Shown: piece by piece, positions 26,221 through 36,102 of the stretch
Position numbering within the stretch: the first letter of the stretch is position 1
Layout of the letters: the number at the start of each line of letters is the position of its first letter
Assembly: GCF_033446605.1 (NCBI RefSeq)
Contig: NZ_JAWQUO010000013.1
Location: 71,951-135,950, forward strand
Length of the DNA: 64,000 nucleotides
Reading direction: 5' to 3'
DNA from: Iodobacter sp025352645
GTDB lineage: Bacteria; Pseudomonadota; Gammaproteobacteria; Burkholderiales; Chitinibacteraceae
The notes under the pieces: model-generated
The model's input: only the letters and a program-made list of their open reading frames with translations
What the model was told of the DNA's origin: nothing
The model's database searches: none
Program-made: the position numbers and the translations under genes

Positions 26221-26541
26221 ATGGAACTTATTAAATCACTCGTGCTTATTCTTAACGTGGTTTCAGCGATTGCTACCATTGTTTTGGTGCTAATGCAGCA
26301 CGGTAAAGGTGCTGATATGGGCGCTGCATTTGGCAGTGGTTCTGCGGGCAGTTTGTTTGGATCGTCAGGTTCGGCTAATTTTTTAAGCCGGACTACTGCG
26401 GTGACGGCTACGCTGTTCTTTGCTAGCTGTCTTGCTCTGGTCTTACTTGTAAGCCCAGCTAAGAAGTCTGATCTGGGTGTGATGGGTACGCAAAAGCCTG
26501 CAGTACAGCAGCCTGCACAGCCAAGTAAAATTCCTGAGTAA
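26221..26541 (+). CDS. secG: Protein-export membrane protein SecG
   Basis: A 106-residue subunit of the SecYEG translocon with two membrane helices (about residues 3-22 and 55-75) and the GKGADMGAAFGSGSAGSLFG loop typical of SecG. The hydrophilic tail is Pro/Gln-rich. It lies between tpiA and a tRNA-Leu gene, the usual order upstream of nuo in proteobacteria. Confidence 0.94.
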   Translation: MELIKSLVLILNVVSAIATIVLVLMQHGKGADMGAAFGSGSAGSLFGSSGSANFLSRTTAVTATLFFASCLALVLLVSPAKKSDLGVMGTQKPAVQQPAQPSKIPE

Positions 26542-26575
26542 GCCGTTAATTTAGGAAGATTAATCTGTTTTTAAT

Positions 26576-26660
26576 GCCGACATGGTGAAATTGGTAGACA
26601 CGCTATCTTGAGGGGGTAGTGACTTCGGTTGTGAGAGTTCGAGTCTCTCTGTCGGCACCA
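26576..26660 (+). tRNA. tRNA-Leu (GAG)
   Basis: 85 nt including CCA. Acceptor GCCGACA / TGTCGGC, anticodon stem CTATC / GGTAG with loop TTGAGGG (anticodon GAG), a class II long variable arm, and T-arm GAGTTCGAGTCTC. It decodes CUC/CUU. Confidence 0.96.
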
Positions 26661-26734
26661 GATTCAAAACGTCCGCGCAATGTGGGCGAATACAACATAT
26701 AAAAATATCCTTAACCGCAAATCTGGGGAGTGCC

Positions 26735-27103
26735 ATGCTCGCTAACTATTTCCCCATCCTGATGTTTCTGGCTGTAGGACTCTTGGTGGGCGTCGCCCCT
26801 CTGGTTCTTGGCTGGGGGGTGGGCAAGATTCTCGGGACCAATCGGCCTGATCCTGAAAAACGCTCGCCTTACGAGTGTGGCTTCGAAGCTTTCGAAGACG
26901 CGCGCATGCAGTTTGATGTGCGCTACTACCTCGTTGCAATCCTGTTTATTTTGTTCGATCTCGAAGTGGCCTTCCTTGTGCCATGGGCTGTTGTGCTCAA
27001 AGAGCTCGGCATGTTCGGCTTCCTTACAATGATGATCTTCCTGACCGTATTGGTTGTGGGCTTTGTCTTTGAGTGGAAGAAAGGCGCACTGGAATGGGAG
27101 TAA
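26735..27103 (+). CDS. nuoA: NADH-quinone oxidoreductase subunit A
   Basis: A 122-residue membrane subunit of complex I with three helices. The conserved loop KRSPYECGFEAFEDARMQFDVRYY between helices 1 and 2 carries the Cys that reports the active/deactive state. First gene of the 14-gene nuo operon. The gap to nuoB is only 4 bp. Confidence 0.96.
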   Translation: MLANYFPILMFLAVGLLVGVAPLVLGWGVGKILGTNRPDPEKRSPYECGFEAFEDARMQFDVRYYLVAILFILFDLEVAFLVPWAVVLKELGMFGFLTMMIFLTVLVVGFVFEWKKGALEWE

Positions 27104-27107
27104 TAAA

Positions 27108-27620
27108 ATGAATGCTCAAACAAGTTTGCCGTCAGCAGACAAGGGCTTTGTAACCACATCGCTAGATACCGTTATCAACTGGACCCGCACGGGTTCCCTA
27201 TGGCCTATGACCTTTGGTTTGGCCTGTTGTGCGGTAGAAATGATGCATGCTGGCGCTGCGCGCTATGACTTGGATCGTTTCGGTATCGTTTTTCGCCCAA
27301 GTCCACGTCAGTCTGATCTGATGATCGTTGCCGGTACGCTGTGCAACAAAATGGCACCAGCCTTGCGTAAAGTTTACGATCAGATGCCAGAGCCACGCTG
27401 GGTGATCTCGATGGGATCCTGTGCCAACGGTGGTGGTTACTACCATTATTCCTATTCTGTGGTACGCGGTTGTGATCGGATTGTGCCGGTTGATATCTAC
27501 GTGCCGGGCTGTCCTCCGACAGCTGAAGCTTTGCTTTACGGCATTATTCAGCTACAGAATAAGATTAAGCGTACAAACACCATCGCACGATCAGGTGTTG
27601 TAGCAAGTGAGCGAGGGTAA
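27108..27620 (+). CDS. nuoB: NADH-quinone oxidoreductase subunit B
   Basis: A 170-residue subunit that holds cluster N2, the last electron carrier before quinone. The cluster ligands are visible: tandem Cys in GLACCAVEMM, the Cys in SMGSCANGGG and the Cys in VPGCPPTAEALL. ATG 27108 with GGGAG 7 bp upstream is chosen over the longer frame from 27054 that overlaps nuoA. Confidence 0.96.
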   Translation: MNAQTSLPSADKGFVTTSLDTVINWTRTGSLWPMTFGLACCAVEMMHAGAARYDLDRFGIVFRPSPRQSDLMIVAGTLCNKMAPALRKVYDQMPEPRWVISMGSCANGGGYYHYSYSVVRGCDRIVPVDIYVPGCPPTAEALLYGIIQLQNKIKRTNTIARSGVVASERG

Positions 27621-27624
27621 GACA

Positions 27625-28233
27625 GTGGATCGTAAACTTTCTATCCTAATGGACAGCCTGAAGGCCGTTCTAGGTGAGGTGGGGGGTATAAACCTCTCCA
27701 AAATGGTTTGTGCTTTAGACGAAGTTACCATTGAAGTGCCGGTTGCTGCGTGGCCCGCTGTGGCGTTAATGCTGCGTGATGATGCCGCTTTGCACTTTGA
27801 ATCCTGTCTGGATGTTTGTGGTGTTGATTACAGCGCTTACAAAGACGCTGTATGGGAAGGCCATCGCTTTGCTGCGGTTTACCACTTCTTGTCGTATAAA
27901 CACAATGTACGCTTACGTGTACGCGTGTTCTGTACTGATGATGACTTCCCGGTTGTGCCATCGGTCGTGACTGTGTGGCCTGGCCTGAATTGGTTTGAGC
28001 GCGAAGCGTTTGATTTGTTCGGGATTATGTTTCAAGGCCATCCAGATTTACGCCGCATTCTGACCGATTATGGTTTTGTTGGTCATCCTTTCCGTAAGGA
28101 TTTCCCGCTTTCAGGTTACGTAGAAATGCGTTACGACCCAGAACAAGGCCGCGTTATCTACCAGCCTGTCACTATTGATCCGCGTGAAACAACGCCGCGT
28201 ATCATCCGCGAGGAGAACTACGGTGGCTGCTGA
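27625..28233 (+). CDS. nuoC: NADH-quinone oxidoreductase subunit C
   Basis: A 202-residue 30-kDa-type subunit of the peripheral arm. Signatures WYEREAFD-like NWFEREAFDLFGI and DYGFVGHPFRKDFP are clear. The frame opens at GTG 27607, but GTG 27625 has GAGGG 7 bp upstream and lies just after the nuoB stop. Its 3' end overlaps nuoD by 11 bp. NuoC and NuoD are separate genes here, as in Neisseria and unlike E. coli. Confidence 0.94.
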   Translation: MDRKLSILMDSLKAVLGEVGGINLSKMVCALDEVTIEVPVAAWPAVALMLRDDAALHFESCLDVCGVDYSAYKDAVWEGHRFAAVYHFLSYKHNVRLRVRVFCTDDDFPVVPSVVTVWPGLNWFEREAFDLFGIMFQGHPDLRRILTDYGFVGHPFRKDFPLSGYVEMRYDPEQGRVIYQPVTIDPRETTPRIIREENYGGC

Positions 28234-29479
28234 AATCCGCAACTACACGCTTAACTTCGGACCACAACACCCCGCAGCACACGGTGTGCTTCGCCTCGTG
28301 CTAGAGCTTGATGGTGAAGTGGTTGAACGGGCAGACCCGCATATCGGGCTTTTGCACCGTGGTACTGAAAAATTAGCAGAATCAAAAACCTATATTCAAT
28401 CGCTGCCTTATATGGACCGTCTCGACTATGTGTCGATGATGTGCAATGAGCATGCTTATTGCATGGCGATTGAAAAAATGACGGGCATTGAAGTGCCACT
28501 GCGTGCTCAGTATATCCGTGTGATGTTTGATGAAATCACCCGTATCCTGAATCACTTAATGTGGATTGGCGCGCACGGCATTGACTGTGGCGCGATGACC
28601 ATCTTCTTGTACGCTTTCCGTGAACGTGAAGACCTGATGGACTGCTATGAAGCCGTGTCAGGTGCACGTATGCACGCGGCCTATTATCGTCCGGGTGGCG
28701 TTTACCGCGATTTGCCAGATCAAATGCCGCAGTACCAAGCTTCTAAGGTACGCAATGCCGCTGCGATCAAAAAATTAAATGGCAACCGTGAAGGCTCTTT
28801 GCTCGATTTTATCGAAGATTTCACCCAGCGCTTCCCAACCTATGTTGACGAATACGAAACCCTGCTGACAGATAACCGTATCTGGAAGCAACGTACCGTT
28901 GGCATTGGCATTATCACGCCTGAACGCGCTCTGGCGCTGGGGCTGACTGGCCCTATGCTGCGTGGCTCAGGTATTGAGTGGGATTTACGTAAGAAACAGC
29001 CGTATGAAGTTTACGGTGCAATGGACTTTGATATTCCCGTGGGCACTAATGGTGATTGCTATGATCGCTATCTGGTTCGCGTTGAAGAAATGCGCCAGTC
29101 CAACCGCATTATCAAGCAGTGCGTGGCATGGCTGAAAGCTAATCCGGGCCCAGTGATTGTAGATAATCATAAAGTGGCATCGCCTTCACGTGGCGGCATG
29201 AAAGCCAATATGGAAGAGCTAATTCACCACTTCAAATTATTTACCGAAGGGATGCATGTTCCAGAGGGCGAAGCTTACGCTGCTATTGAGCATCCTAAGG
29301 GTGAGTTTGGTATCTATATGGTATCCGATGGGGCCAATAAGCCTTACCGCATGAAAATTCGCGCCCCGGGCTTTGCGCACTTGGCGTCGTTGGATGAAAT
29401 GGCGCGTGGCCATATGTTGTCCGACGTGGTGGCTATCATTGGAACTCAAGACGTTGTATTCGGGGAGATTGACCGCTGA
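28223..29479 (+). CDS. nuoD: NADH-quinone oxidoreductase subunit D
   Basis: A 418-residue 49-kDa-type subunit that forms the quinone-binding cavity with NuoB. The quinone-site GPQHPAAHGVLR near residue 13 and the tail DVVFGEIDR are typical. GTG 28223 has AGGAG 7 bp upstream, so an upstream frame from 28175 is not used. The stop TGA overlaps the nuoE ATG (TGATG). Confidence 0.96.
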   Translation: MAAEIRNYTLNFGPQHPAAHGVLRLVLELDGEVVERADPHIGLLHRGTEKLAESKTYIQSLPYMDRLDYVSMMCNEHAYCMAIEKMTGIEVPLRAQYIRVMFDEITRILNHLMWIGAHGIDCGAMTIFLYAFREREDLMDCYEAVSGARMHAAYYRPGGVYRDLPDQMPQYQASKVRNAAAIKKLNGNREGSLLDFIEDFTQRFPTYVDEYETLLTDNRIWKQRTVGIGIITPERALALGLTGPMLRGSGIEWDLRKKQPYEVYGAMDFDIPVGTNGDCYDRYLVRVEEMRQSNRIIKQCVAWLKANPGPVIVDNHKVASPSRGGMKANMEELIHHFKLFTEGMHVPEGEAYAAIEHPKGEFGIYMVSDGANKPYRMKIRAPGFAHLASLDEMARGHMLSDVVAIIGTQDVVFGEIDR

Positions 29480-29952
29480 TGTTAACTACTCAATCCCTAG
29501 CGTTGATCGATCGTGAAGTAGCAAAGTACCCAGCGGAGCAAAAGCGCTCTGCGGTTATGGGTGCTCTGCGTATTGCTCAAACTGAGCATCGCTACTTAAG
29601 CAATGAAATGATCGAATTCATCGCCAATTACCTGGGCATTGCCCCGATGATGGCGTTGGAAGTGGCCACTTTCTACAATATGTACGATCTAAAGCCTGTT
29701 GGTCAGCACAAGATCACCGTATGTACCAATCTGCCCTGTGCTTTATCGGGCGGCTATACTGCGGCGCATTACATTAAGCAAAAATTGGGCATTGGTTTTA
29801 ATGAAACCACGCCTGACGGTAAATTTACGCTGAAAGAAGGGGAGTGCATGGGAGCCTGTGGTTATGCGCCAGTGATGCTGGTAAACAACCATTCCATGTG
29901 CAGCCATATGACGCCTGAGGCGATCGACAAAAAACTGGCGGAGCTCGAATAA
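29479..29952 (+). CDS. nuoE: NADH-quinone oxidoreductase subunit E
   Basis: A 157-residue thioredoxin-like subunit carrying the [2Fe-2S] cluster N1a. Ligands lie in CTNLPCALSGG and GECMGACGYAP. It couples to nuoF through a TAATG stop-start overlap. Confidence 0.96.
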   Translation: MLTTQSLALIDREVAKYPAEQKRSAVMGALRIAQTEHRYLSNEMIEFIANYLGIAPMMALEVATFYNMYDLKPVGQHKITVCTNLPCALSGGYTAAHYIKQKLGIGFNETTPDGKFTLKEGECMGACGYAPVMLVNNHSMCSHMTPEAIDKKLAELE

Positions 29953-31241
29953 TGACCGTCTACGTATCCGGCGTTGTATTTGAAGACGTCAACTTTGAAG
30001 ATCCAAATTGCTGGAAGCTTGACGAATACGTTAAGCGTGGTGGCTATGCTGCTCTGAAAAAAATCCTGAGTGAAAATATCACTCAAGACGAAATCATTGC
30101 GCAAATGAAAACATCTGGCCTACGTGGTCGTGGTGGTGCGGGCTTTCCGACTGGCTTGAAATGGTCATTTATGCCGCGCAGCTTTCCAGGGCAAAAATAC
30201 CTCGTATGTAATACCGACGAGGGCGAGCCAGGCACTTTTAAGGATTTAGACATTATTGTGTCTAATCCACATGCGCTGATCGAAGGCATGATTATTGGTG
30301 CTTACGCGATGGGCATTACCGTGGGTTACAACTATATCCACGGTGAAGTGTTTGAAGCTTATGAGCGCTTTGAAGAAGCACTGGAAGAAGCACGCAAAGC
30401 GGGTTTCTTGGGCGACAAAATTCTGGGTTCAGAATTTAGCTTTGAGTTGCACGCCCATCATGGCTACGGCGCTTATATCTGTGGTGAAGAAACGGCTCTG
30501 CTGGAATCCTTAGAAGGCAAAAAAGGTCAGCCACGCTTTAAGCCGCCATTCCCAGCCAGCTACGGTCTCTACGGCAAGCCAACTACAATTAATAATACTG
30601 AGACGTTTGCCTCCGTACCTTATATTATCCGCGAAGGCGGGCAGAAATTCCTTGAGCTAGGTAAACCTAATAACGGTGGCACCAAGTTATTTTCGGTTTC
30701 TGGCCATGTAAATCGCCCTGGAAACTACGAAGTACCGCTGGGCATGCCGTTTTCGGAGCTGCTTGAGCTGTGCGGTGGCATGAAAGATGGCAAAAAACTT
30801 AAGGCGGTGATTCCTGGTGGATCATCCTCGCCAGTCTTACCTGCTGACATCATGATGCAATGCACAATGGACTACGATTCGATCGCGAAAGCGGGATCGA
30901 TGCTGGGTTCGGGCGCGGTGATCGTGATGGACGAAACAGTGAGTATGGTGCAGGCGCTAGAGCGTTTGTCTTACTTCTACTTCGAAGAATCGTGTGGCCA
31001 ATGTACACCGTGTCGTGAAGGCACCGGTTGGTTGTATCGGATTGTTCATCGTATCGCACAGGGCCATGGCGTTCCGGAAGACTTGGAACTCTTGGACAGT
31101 GTCGGTAATAACATCGCAGGGCGAACCATTTGTGCCCTCGGCGACGCAGCTGTTTTCCCGGTGCGCGGAATGCTAAAACACTTCCGTAGCGAATTCGAAT
31201 ACCTTATCGAACACAAGACTGCTTTGCAGGCTTGGGTTTGA
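29952..31241 (+). CDS. nuoF: NADH-quinone oxidoreductase subunit F
   Basis: A 429-residue subunit that binds NADH and FMN and holds the [4Fe-4S] cluster N3. GRGGAGFPTGLKW and ICGEETALLESLEG form the nucleotide sites; ESCGQCTPCREGT plus the Cys in TICALGDAA ligate the cluster. It starts one base inside the nuoE stop. Confidence 0.97.
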   Translation: MTVYVSGVVFEDVNFEDPNCWKLDEYVKRGGYAALKKILSENITQDEIIAQMKTSGLRGRGGAGFPTGLKWSFMPRSFPGQKYLVCNTDEGEPGTFKDLDIIVSNPHALIEGMIIGAYAMGITVGYNYIHGEVFEAYERFEEALEEARKAGFLGDKILGSEFSFELHAHHGYGAYICGEETALLESLEGKKGQPRFKPPFPASYGLYGKPTTINNTETFASVPYIIREGGQKFLELGKPNNGGTKLFSVSGHVNRPGNYEVPLGMPFSELLELCGGMKDGKKLKAVIPGGSSSPVLPADIMMQCTMDYDSIAKAGSMLGSGAVIVMDETVSMVQALERLSYFYFEESCGQCTPCREGTGWLYRIVHRIAQGHGVPEDLELLDSVGNNIAGRTICALGDAAVFPVRGMLKHFRSEFEYLIEHKTALQAWV

Positions 31242-31263
31242 TTCAATAGCCATTGAGTAGAGC

Positions 31264-33561
31264 ATGCTGGAAATTGAAATCGACGGTAAGAAACTGACAG
31301 TGCCAGGTGGTAGCACGGTAATGGACGCAGCCAATTCGGTTGGCGTGCATATCCCGCATTTCTGCTATCACAAAAAGCTGTCTATCGCCGCAAACTGCCG
31401 TATGTGCCTTGTTCAGGTTGAGAAAGCGCCTAAGCCTCTACCTGCCTGTGCCACCCCCGTCACTGACGGGATGAAAGTCTGGACCCACTCTGATCAGGCC
31501 GTGAAGGCGCAGCAGGGGGTGATGGAATTCTTACTGATTAATCACCCACTGGATTGCCCGATTTGCGATCAGGGCGGCGAATGTCAGCTGCAAGATCTGG
31601 CGGTTGGCTATGGTCAGTCTGGCTCGCGTTACACAGAAGAAAAGCGTGTTGTGGTTAATAAAGACCTAGGCCCGCTGATTTCTACTGATATGACGCGTTG
31701 CATCCATTGCAGCCGCTGTGTTCGCTTTACCGAAGAAATCGCCGGTTTCCAAGAGCTGGGTATGGCCGGTCGCGGTGAATTTACCGAGGTCATGTCCTTT
31801 GTTGGCAAGGCGGTTAAGTCAGAAATTTCCGGTAATGTGATTGATCTTTGCCCAGTTGGCGCGTTGACGAGCAAGCCGTTCCGCTACTCCGCCCGTACAT
31901 GGGAATTATCGCGCCGTAAATCAGTCAGCCCACACGATGGTTTGGGTTCAAACCTCGTAGTGCAGGTGAAAAACAACAAAGTAATGCGTGTATTGCCGCT
32001 GGAAAACGAAGCTATTAATGAATGCTGGCTTGCGGATCGTGATCGTTTCTCTTACGAAGCGCTCAATAGCAGCGAGCGTCTGCAAAAGCCAATGATTAAG
32101 CAAGGTGGTGTTTGGCAAGTTACAGACTGGCAAACAGCGCTTGAATACGTGGCAAATGGCCTAAAACAAGTGGTGGCAGATCATGGCGCTGAGGCGGTTG
32201 CCGCAGTGGCAACGCCCAATAGCACGGTTGAAGAGCTGTTTACCCTACGTAAATTGATGGCAGGTTTAGGCGTAAACAATGTTGAAACACGCTTACGTAA
32301 TAGCGACTTCAGCCTGAACACTACCGGTGCTACTTGGTTGGGCCAATCGATTGCTGATTTGGCTGTAGCTGAAGCAGTCTTGGTTATCGGCTCTTCATTA
32401 CGCCAAGAGCAGCCTCTGCTGGCACAACGCTTGCGTCAATCCGTAAAGAAAGGCATGAAGCTTTCTTTAGTGAATGTGCATAGTGATGATTTGCTGACTA
32501 AAGTTGCCGCGCAAGCTGTCGTTCGCCCGGATCAGTTGGTTGAAGGCGTACTGGCCGTGGTTAAGGCCGTGCTTGAAGCGGATAGCAGCAAGACTGCTCC
32601 TGCGCATATCGATTTAACGGGCGTTGAAGTCACCGACGCAGCGCGCGCGATTGCTGCAACGCTAACCGGTAAATCAGCCGTATTGCTAGGCAATATCGCA
32701 ACGCATAATCCACGGGCTGCAGAGCTGTATGCTGCAGCTGCTGTATTGGCCGAGCTAGCTGGCGCAACACTAGGTGTGATGAGCGAAGCGGCTAATACCG
32801 TGGGTGCTCAACTGATCGGTGCAACGGTTGGCGGCAATGTCTTTGCTACGCCGAAAAAAGCCTATGTGCTGTTAAACGCTGAAACCGAGTTTGATACACA
32901 CAACGGCCAAGAAGCGCTGGCGGCAGTGAAGTCCGCCGAAATGGTTGTGGTGATGTCGGCCTTTAATAGCTGCGCACTGGATTTTGCTGATGTGATTCTG
33001 CCGATCTCACCGTTCTCCGAAACATCGGGCACGTTTGTGAATATGGAAGGCAAGCCACAAAGCTTTAACGGTGTGGTGCGTCCTCTTGGCGAGACGCGTC
33101 CGGCATGGAAAGTATTCCGCGTCTTAGGCAATGTGCTTGGCTTTAATGGCTTTGATTACGAATCGTCAGAACAGATTCGTGATGAAGCCCTTGCTGGCGA
33201 TACAGCCGCTCGCCTCAACAACGCACCGGCTGCTGCCGTTACCGTTAAGGCTCGCGCTGCTAGTGGCCTAGTTCGCTTAGGCGAAGTGCCTATGTATCAG
33301 ACAGATAGCTTGGTTCGCCGTGCGCAAAGCCTACAAGCAAGCACCGCAGCACCTGCTCTGAAAGCAAATGCGGCAACACTCGCTACATTGGGCTTGGCTG
33401 TGAATGATCTAGCAAAAGTTGAGCAGGGCGGTGCAACTGTTTCCTTGTTTGCTGAGCTGGATAACGGCCTCGTAGACGATGTGATTCGTGTGGTAGCTAG
33501 CCATTCCGCGACGCGAGAGCTGGCTGGCATGTATAGCAGCCTGTCGGTTTCTAAAGCTTAA
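31264..33561 (+). CDS. nuoG: NADH-quinone oxidoreductase subunit G
   Basis: A 765-residue subunit with an N-terminal ferredoxin-like part (HIPHFCYHKKLSIAANCRMC), the His/Cys cluster CPICDQGGECQLQD and a [4Fe-4S] motif CIHCSRCVRF, followed by a molybdopterin-oxidoreductase-like domain that has lost its cofactor function in complex I. The C-terminal third is Ala-rich and less conserved. 22 bp after nuoF. Confidence 0.96.
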   Translation: MLEIEIDGKKLTVPGGSTVMDAANSVGVHIPHFCYHKKLSIAANCRMCLVQVEKAPKPLPACATPVTDGMKVWTHSDQAVKAQQGVMEFLLINHPLDCPICDQGGECQLQDLAVGYGQSGSRYTEEKRVVVNKDLGPLISTDMTRCIHCSRCVRFTEEIAGFQELGMAGRGEFTEVMSFVGKAVKSEISGNVIDLCPVGALTSKPFRYSARTWELSRRKSVSPHDGLGSNLVVQVKNNKVMRVLPLENEAINECWLADRDRFSYEALNSSERLQKPMIKQGGVWQVTDWQTALEYVANGLKQVVADHGAEAVAAVATPNSTVEELFTLRKLMAGLGVNNVETRLRNSDFSLNTTGATWLGQSIADLAVAEAVLVIGSSLRQEQPLLAQRLRQSVKKGMKLSLVNVHSDDLLTKVAAQAVVRPDQLVEGVLAVVKAVLEADSSKTAPAHIDLTGVEVTDAARAIAATLTGKSAVLLGNIATHNPRAAELYAAAAVLAELAGATLGVMSEAANTVGAQLIGATVGGNVFATPKKAYVLLNAETEFDTHNGQEALAAVKSAEMVVVMSAFNSCALDFADVILPISPFSETSGTFVNMEGKPQSFNGVVRPLGETRPAWKVFRVLGNVLGFNGFDYESSEQIRDEALAGDTAARLNNAPAAAVTVKARAASGLVRLGEVPMYQTDSLVRRAQSLQASTAAPALKANAATLATLGLAVNDLAKVEQGGATVSLFAELDNGLVDDVIRVVASHSATRELAGMYSSLSVSKA

Positions 33562-33573
33562 AGGGCGCCCAAT

Positions 33574-34620
33574 ATGGAAATGTTACAAGGGTGGTTTGGC
33601 GCAGAGATCGCGTTTGTCCTCTGGACCCTCATCAAGATTGTTTGCATCGTTGCGCCTTTGATGGGCGCGGTGGCTTACCTGACATTGGCCGAGCGTAAAG
33701 TCATCGGTTATATGCAGATTCGTATCGGCCCGAATCGGGTTGGTCCGTTTGGTTTGCTGCAACCGATTGCCGACGGTGTAAAGCTGCTGCTGAAAGAAAT
33801 TATTTCTCCATCTGCTGCTAGCACCGGTCTGTTCTTTTTAGCGCCGATTATGGTTCTGGTGCCGGCGCTGGCGGCTTGGGCCGTGGTGCCGTTTTATCCT
33901 GGCTATGTTTTATCCGATGTGAATGTCGGCTTGCTCTACGTGATGGCCATTACTTCGATGGGCGTTTACGGCGTAATTTTGGCGGGCTGGGCATCTAACT
34001 CTAAATATGCCTTCCTTGGTGCAATGCGCGCTGCGGCTCAGGTGATTTCTTATGAGTTGGCAATGGGCTTTGCCTTGGTCGGCGTGATGATGGTTTCGGG
34101 CAGCTTAAATATGACCGAAATCGTTAATCAGCAGGGCCAAGGTATGGCAGGTGGTTCTATTCTGTCGTGGAACTTGATTCCGCTGCTGCCTTTGTTCGTG
34201 ATCTACTTTATTTCTGGTGTGGCTGAAACCAACCGCGCACCGTTTGATGTGACCGAAGGCGAATCAGAAATTGTTGCGGGTCATATGGTCGAATATTCGG
34301 GCATGAGCTTTGCACTGTTCTTCTTGGCCGAATACGCCAATATGATTCTGATTTCAGCCATGACATCGATCATGTTCCTTGGCGGTTGGTTAAGCCCGTT
34401 CCCTGCAAGCTGGGGCATGTTGGGCGCACCGTCGGTACTGTGGTGGGTATTAAAAGTAGCCTTTATGCTGTTCTGCTTCTTGTGGTTCCGCGCTACTTTC
34501 CCTCGCTATCGTTACGATCAGCTGATGCGTTTGGGTTGGAAGATTTTTATTCCAGTGACCTTGATTTGGATTGTGGTAGTGGGCGCTTGGATGCAAACGC
34601 CGCTGTCTCTCTGGAAATAA
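33574..34620 (+). CDS. nuoH: NADH-quinone oxidoreductase subunit H
   Basis: A 348-residue membrane subunit with about eight helices at the junction of the two arms, lining the quinone channel. Conserved LAERKVIGYMQIRIGPNRVG and ETNRAPFDVTEGESE are present. It is followed at 12 bp by nuoI. Confidence 0.97.
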   Translation: MEMLQGWFGAEIAFVLWTLIKIVCIVAPLMGAVAYLTLAERKVIGYMQIRIGPNRVGPFGLLQPIADGVKLLLKEIISPSAASTGLFFLAPIMVLVPALAAWAVVPFYPGYVLSDVNVGLLYVMAITSMGVYGVILAGWASNSKYAFLGAMRAAAQVISYELAMGFALVGVMMVSGSLNMTEIVNQQGQGMAGGSILSWNLIPLLPLFVIYFISGVAETNRAPFDVTEGESEIVAGHMVEYSGMSFALFFLAEYANMILISAMTSIMFLGGWLSPFPASWGMLGAPSVLWWVLKVAFMLFCFLWFRATFPRYRYDQLMRLGWKIFIPVTLIWIVVVGAWMQTPLSLWK

Positions 34621-34632
34621 ACAGGACCGACA

Positions 34633-35121
34633 ATGGAAAAGATTGCTTATTTCTTTAAAACGTTCTTGCTCGTGGAACTGGTAAAAGGCTTGATGCTTAC
34701 CGGCCGCCATATGTTCCAGACCAAGATCACAGTGCAGTTCCCGGAAGAAAAAACACCGTACAGCCCGCGTTTTCGCGGCCTGCATGCGCAACGTCGCTAC
34801 GCCAATGGCGAAGAGCGTTGCATCGCCTGTAAGCTTTGTGAGGCAGTTTGCCCAGCACAAGCGATTGTGATTGAGTCAGATAAACGTGAGGACGGCACAC
34901 GCCGCACCACACGTTATGACATTGATCTAACCAAGTGCATTTTCTGTGGTTTTTGTGAAGAAGCGTGCCCGGTGGATGCCATCGTGGAAACGCATATTCT
35001 TGAATATCACGGCGAAAAACGGGGCGATCTCTACTACACCAAGCCGATGTTGCTGGCGGTGGGTGATAAGTACGAGAGCGAAATTGCAGAACGCAAAGCG
35101 CAAGACGCTAAGTACCGTTAA
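34633..35121 (+). CDS. nuoI: NADH-quinone oxidoreductase subunit I
   Basis: A 162-residue ferredoxin-type subunit with two [4Fe-4S] motifs, CIACKLCEAVCP and CIFCGFCEEACP, clusters N6a and N6b, which pass electrons to N2 in NuoB. GRHMFQTKITVQFPEEK near the N-terminus is typical. Confidence 0.97.
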   Translation: MEKIAYFFKTFLLVELVKGLMLTGRHMFQTKITVQFPEEKTPYSPRFRGLHAQRRYANGEERCIACKLCEAVCPAQAIVIESDKREDGTRRTTRYDIDLTKCIFCGFCEEACPVDAIVETHILEYHGEKRGDLYYTKPMLLAVGDKYESEIAERKAQDAKYR

Positions 35122-35130
35122 GGGGTGGAC

Positions 35131-35766
35131 ATGACACAAGCTCTATTTTGTTTCTTCGCCTTAGTGCTCTTGATTTCTGCACTTGGCGTTGTGACTACTA
35201 AAAACCCAGTACAAGCCGCACTGCTGTTGATTTTGTCTTTCTTTACCGCAGCCATGCTGTGGATGCTAATGAAGGCCGAGTTCCTCGCTGTATCCTTGGT
35301 GCTGATTTATGTGGGCGCCGTTATGGTGCTGTTCCTGTTTGTGGTGATGATGCTGGATATCAACTTTGAGGAGCTGCGTAAAGGCTTCTGGAAGTTCGCC
35401 CCGATTGCAGGTTTGGTAGCCGGAACTATGCTGCTGGAAATGGTACTCGTGATTACGCATGGCGCAAGCCAGCTGAATGGCGCTGCTATCATTGATCATC
35501 CAGCGGGTTACAGCAATGTGCATGAACTGGGCCGTTTGATTTACACCCAGTATTTCCTGCCTTTCCAACTGGCTTCGTTTATTTTGTTGGTGGGGATGAT
35601 TGCCGCTATTGCGCTGACGCTACGTAAGCGTAAAAGCAGCAAATATATCAATCCGGGTGATCAGGTTCGCGTCAAAGCGAGTGATCGTCTGCGCATCGTG
35701 AAGATGGCCACAACAGTGAAAGAGCTGGCAGAAGTTCCTGCCAGCGACGATAAACCAGCAGCCTAA
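35131..35766 (+). CDS. nuoJ: NADH-quinone oxidoreductase subunit J
   Basis: A 211-residue membrane subunit with five helices, including VLIYVGAVMVLFLFVVMML of helix 3, whose pi-bulge is part of the proton path. GTG 35125 overlaps AGGGG, so ATG 35131 is the likely start. The hydrophilic tail after RKRKSSKYINPGDQ is longer than the minimum for the family. Confidence 0.94.
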   Translation: MTQALFCFFALVLLISALGVVTTKNPVQAALLLILSFFTAAMLWMLMKAEFLAVSLVLIYVGAVMVLFLFVVMMLDINFEELRKGFWKFAPIAGLVAGTMLLEMVLVITHGASQLNGAAIIDHPAGYSNVHELGRLIYTQYFLPFQLASFILLVGMIAAIALTLRKRKSSKYINPGDQVRVKASDRLRIVKMATTVKELAEVPASDDKPAA

Positions 35767-35780
35767 GGGGAAGATATTTC

Positions 35781-36086
35781 ATGCTTGAGTTGACGCATTA
35801 TCTTGTACTGGCGGCTTGTTTATTTGCCATCAGTATTTTCGGTATCTTTATGAACCGCAAAAACCTCATCGTGCTGTTAATGGCGATTGAGTTGATGTTG
35901 CTTGCGGTGAATATGAATTTCATTGCTTTCTCGCAGTTTTTGGGCGATTCAGCAGGGCAGATTTTCGTGTTCTTTATCTTGACGGTGGCCGCGGCTGAAG
36001 CTGCAATCGGGCTGGCGATCCTGATTGTGTTATTCCGCAATCTACGATCGATCAACGTCGAAGATCTCGACAGCCTGAAGGGTTAA
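35781..36086 (+). CDS. nuoK: NADH-quinone oxidoreductase subunit K
   Basis: A 101-residue three-helix MrpC-type subunit. The two conserved membrane Glu residues fall in MAIELMLLAVN and VAAAEAAIGLAI. AAGGGGAAG precedes the ATG. Confidence 0.96.
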   Translation: MLELTHYLVLAACLFAISIFGIFMNRKNLIVLLMAIELMLLAVNMNFIAFSQFLGDSAGQIFVFFILTVAAAEAAIGLAILIVLFRNLRSINVEDLDSLKG

Positions 36087-36102
36087 GGGGACTGGATTAC
36101 AA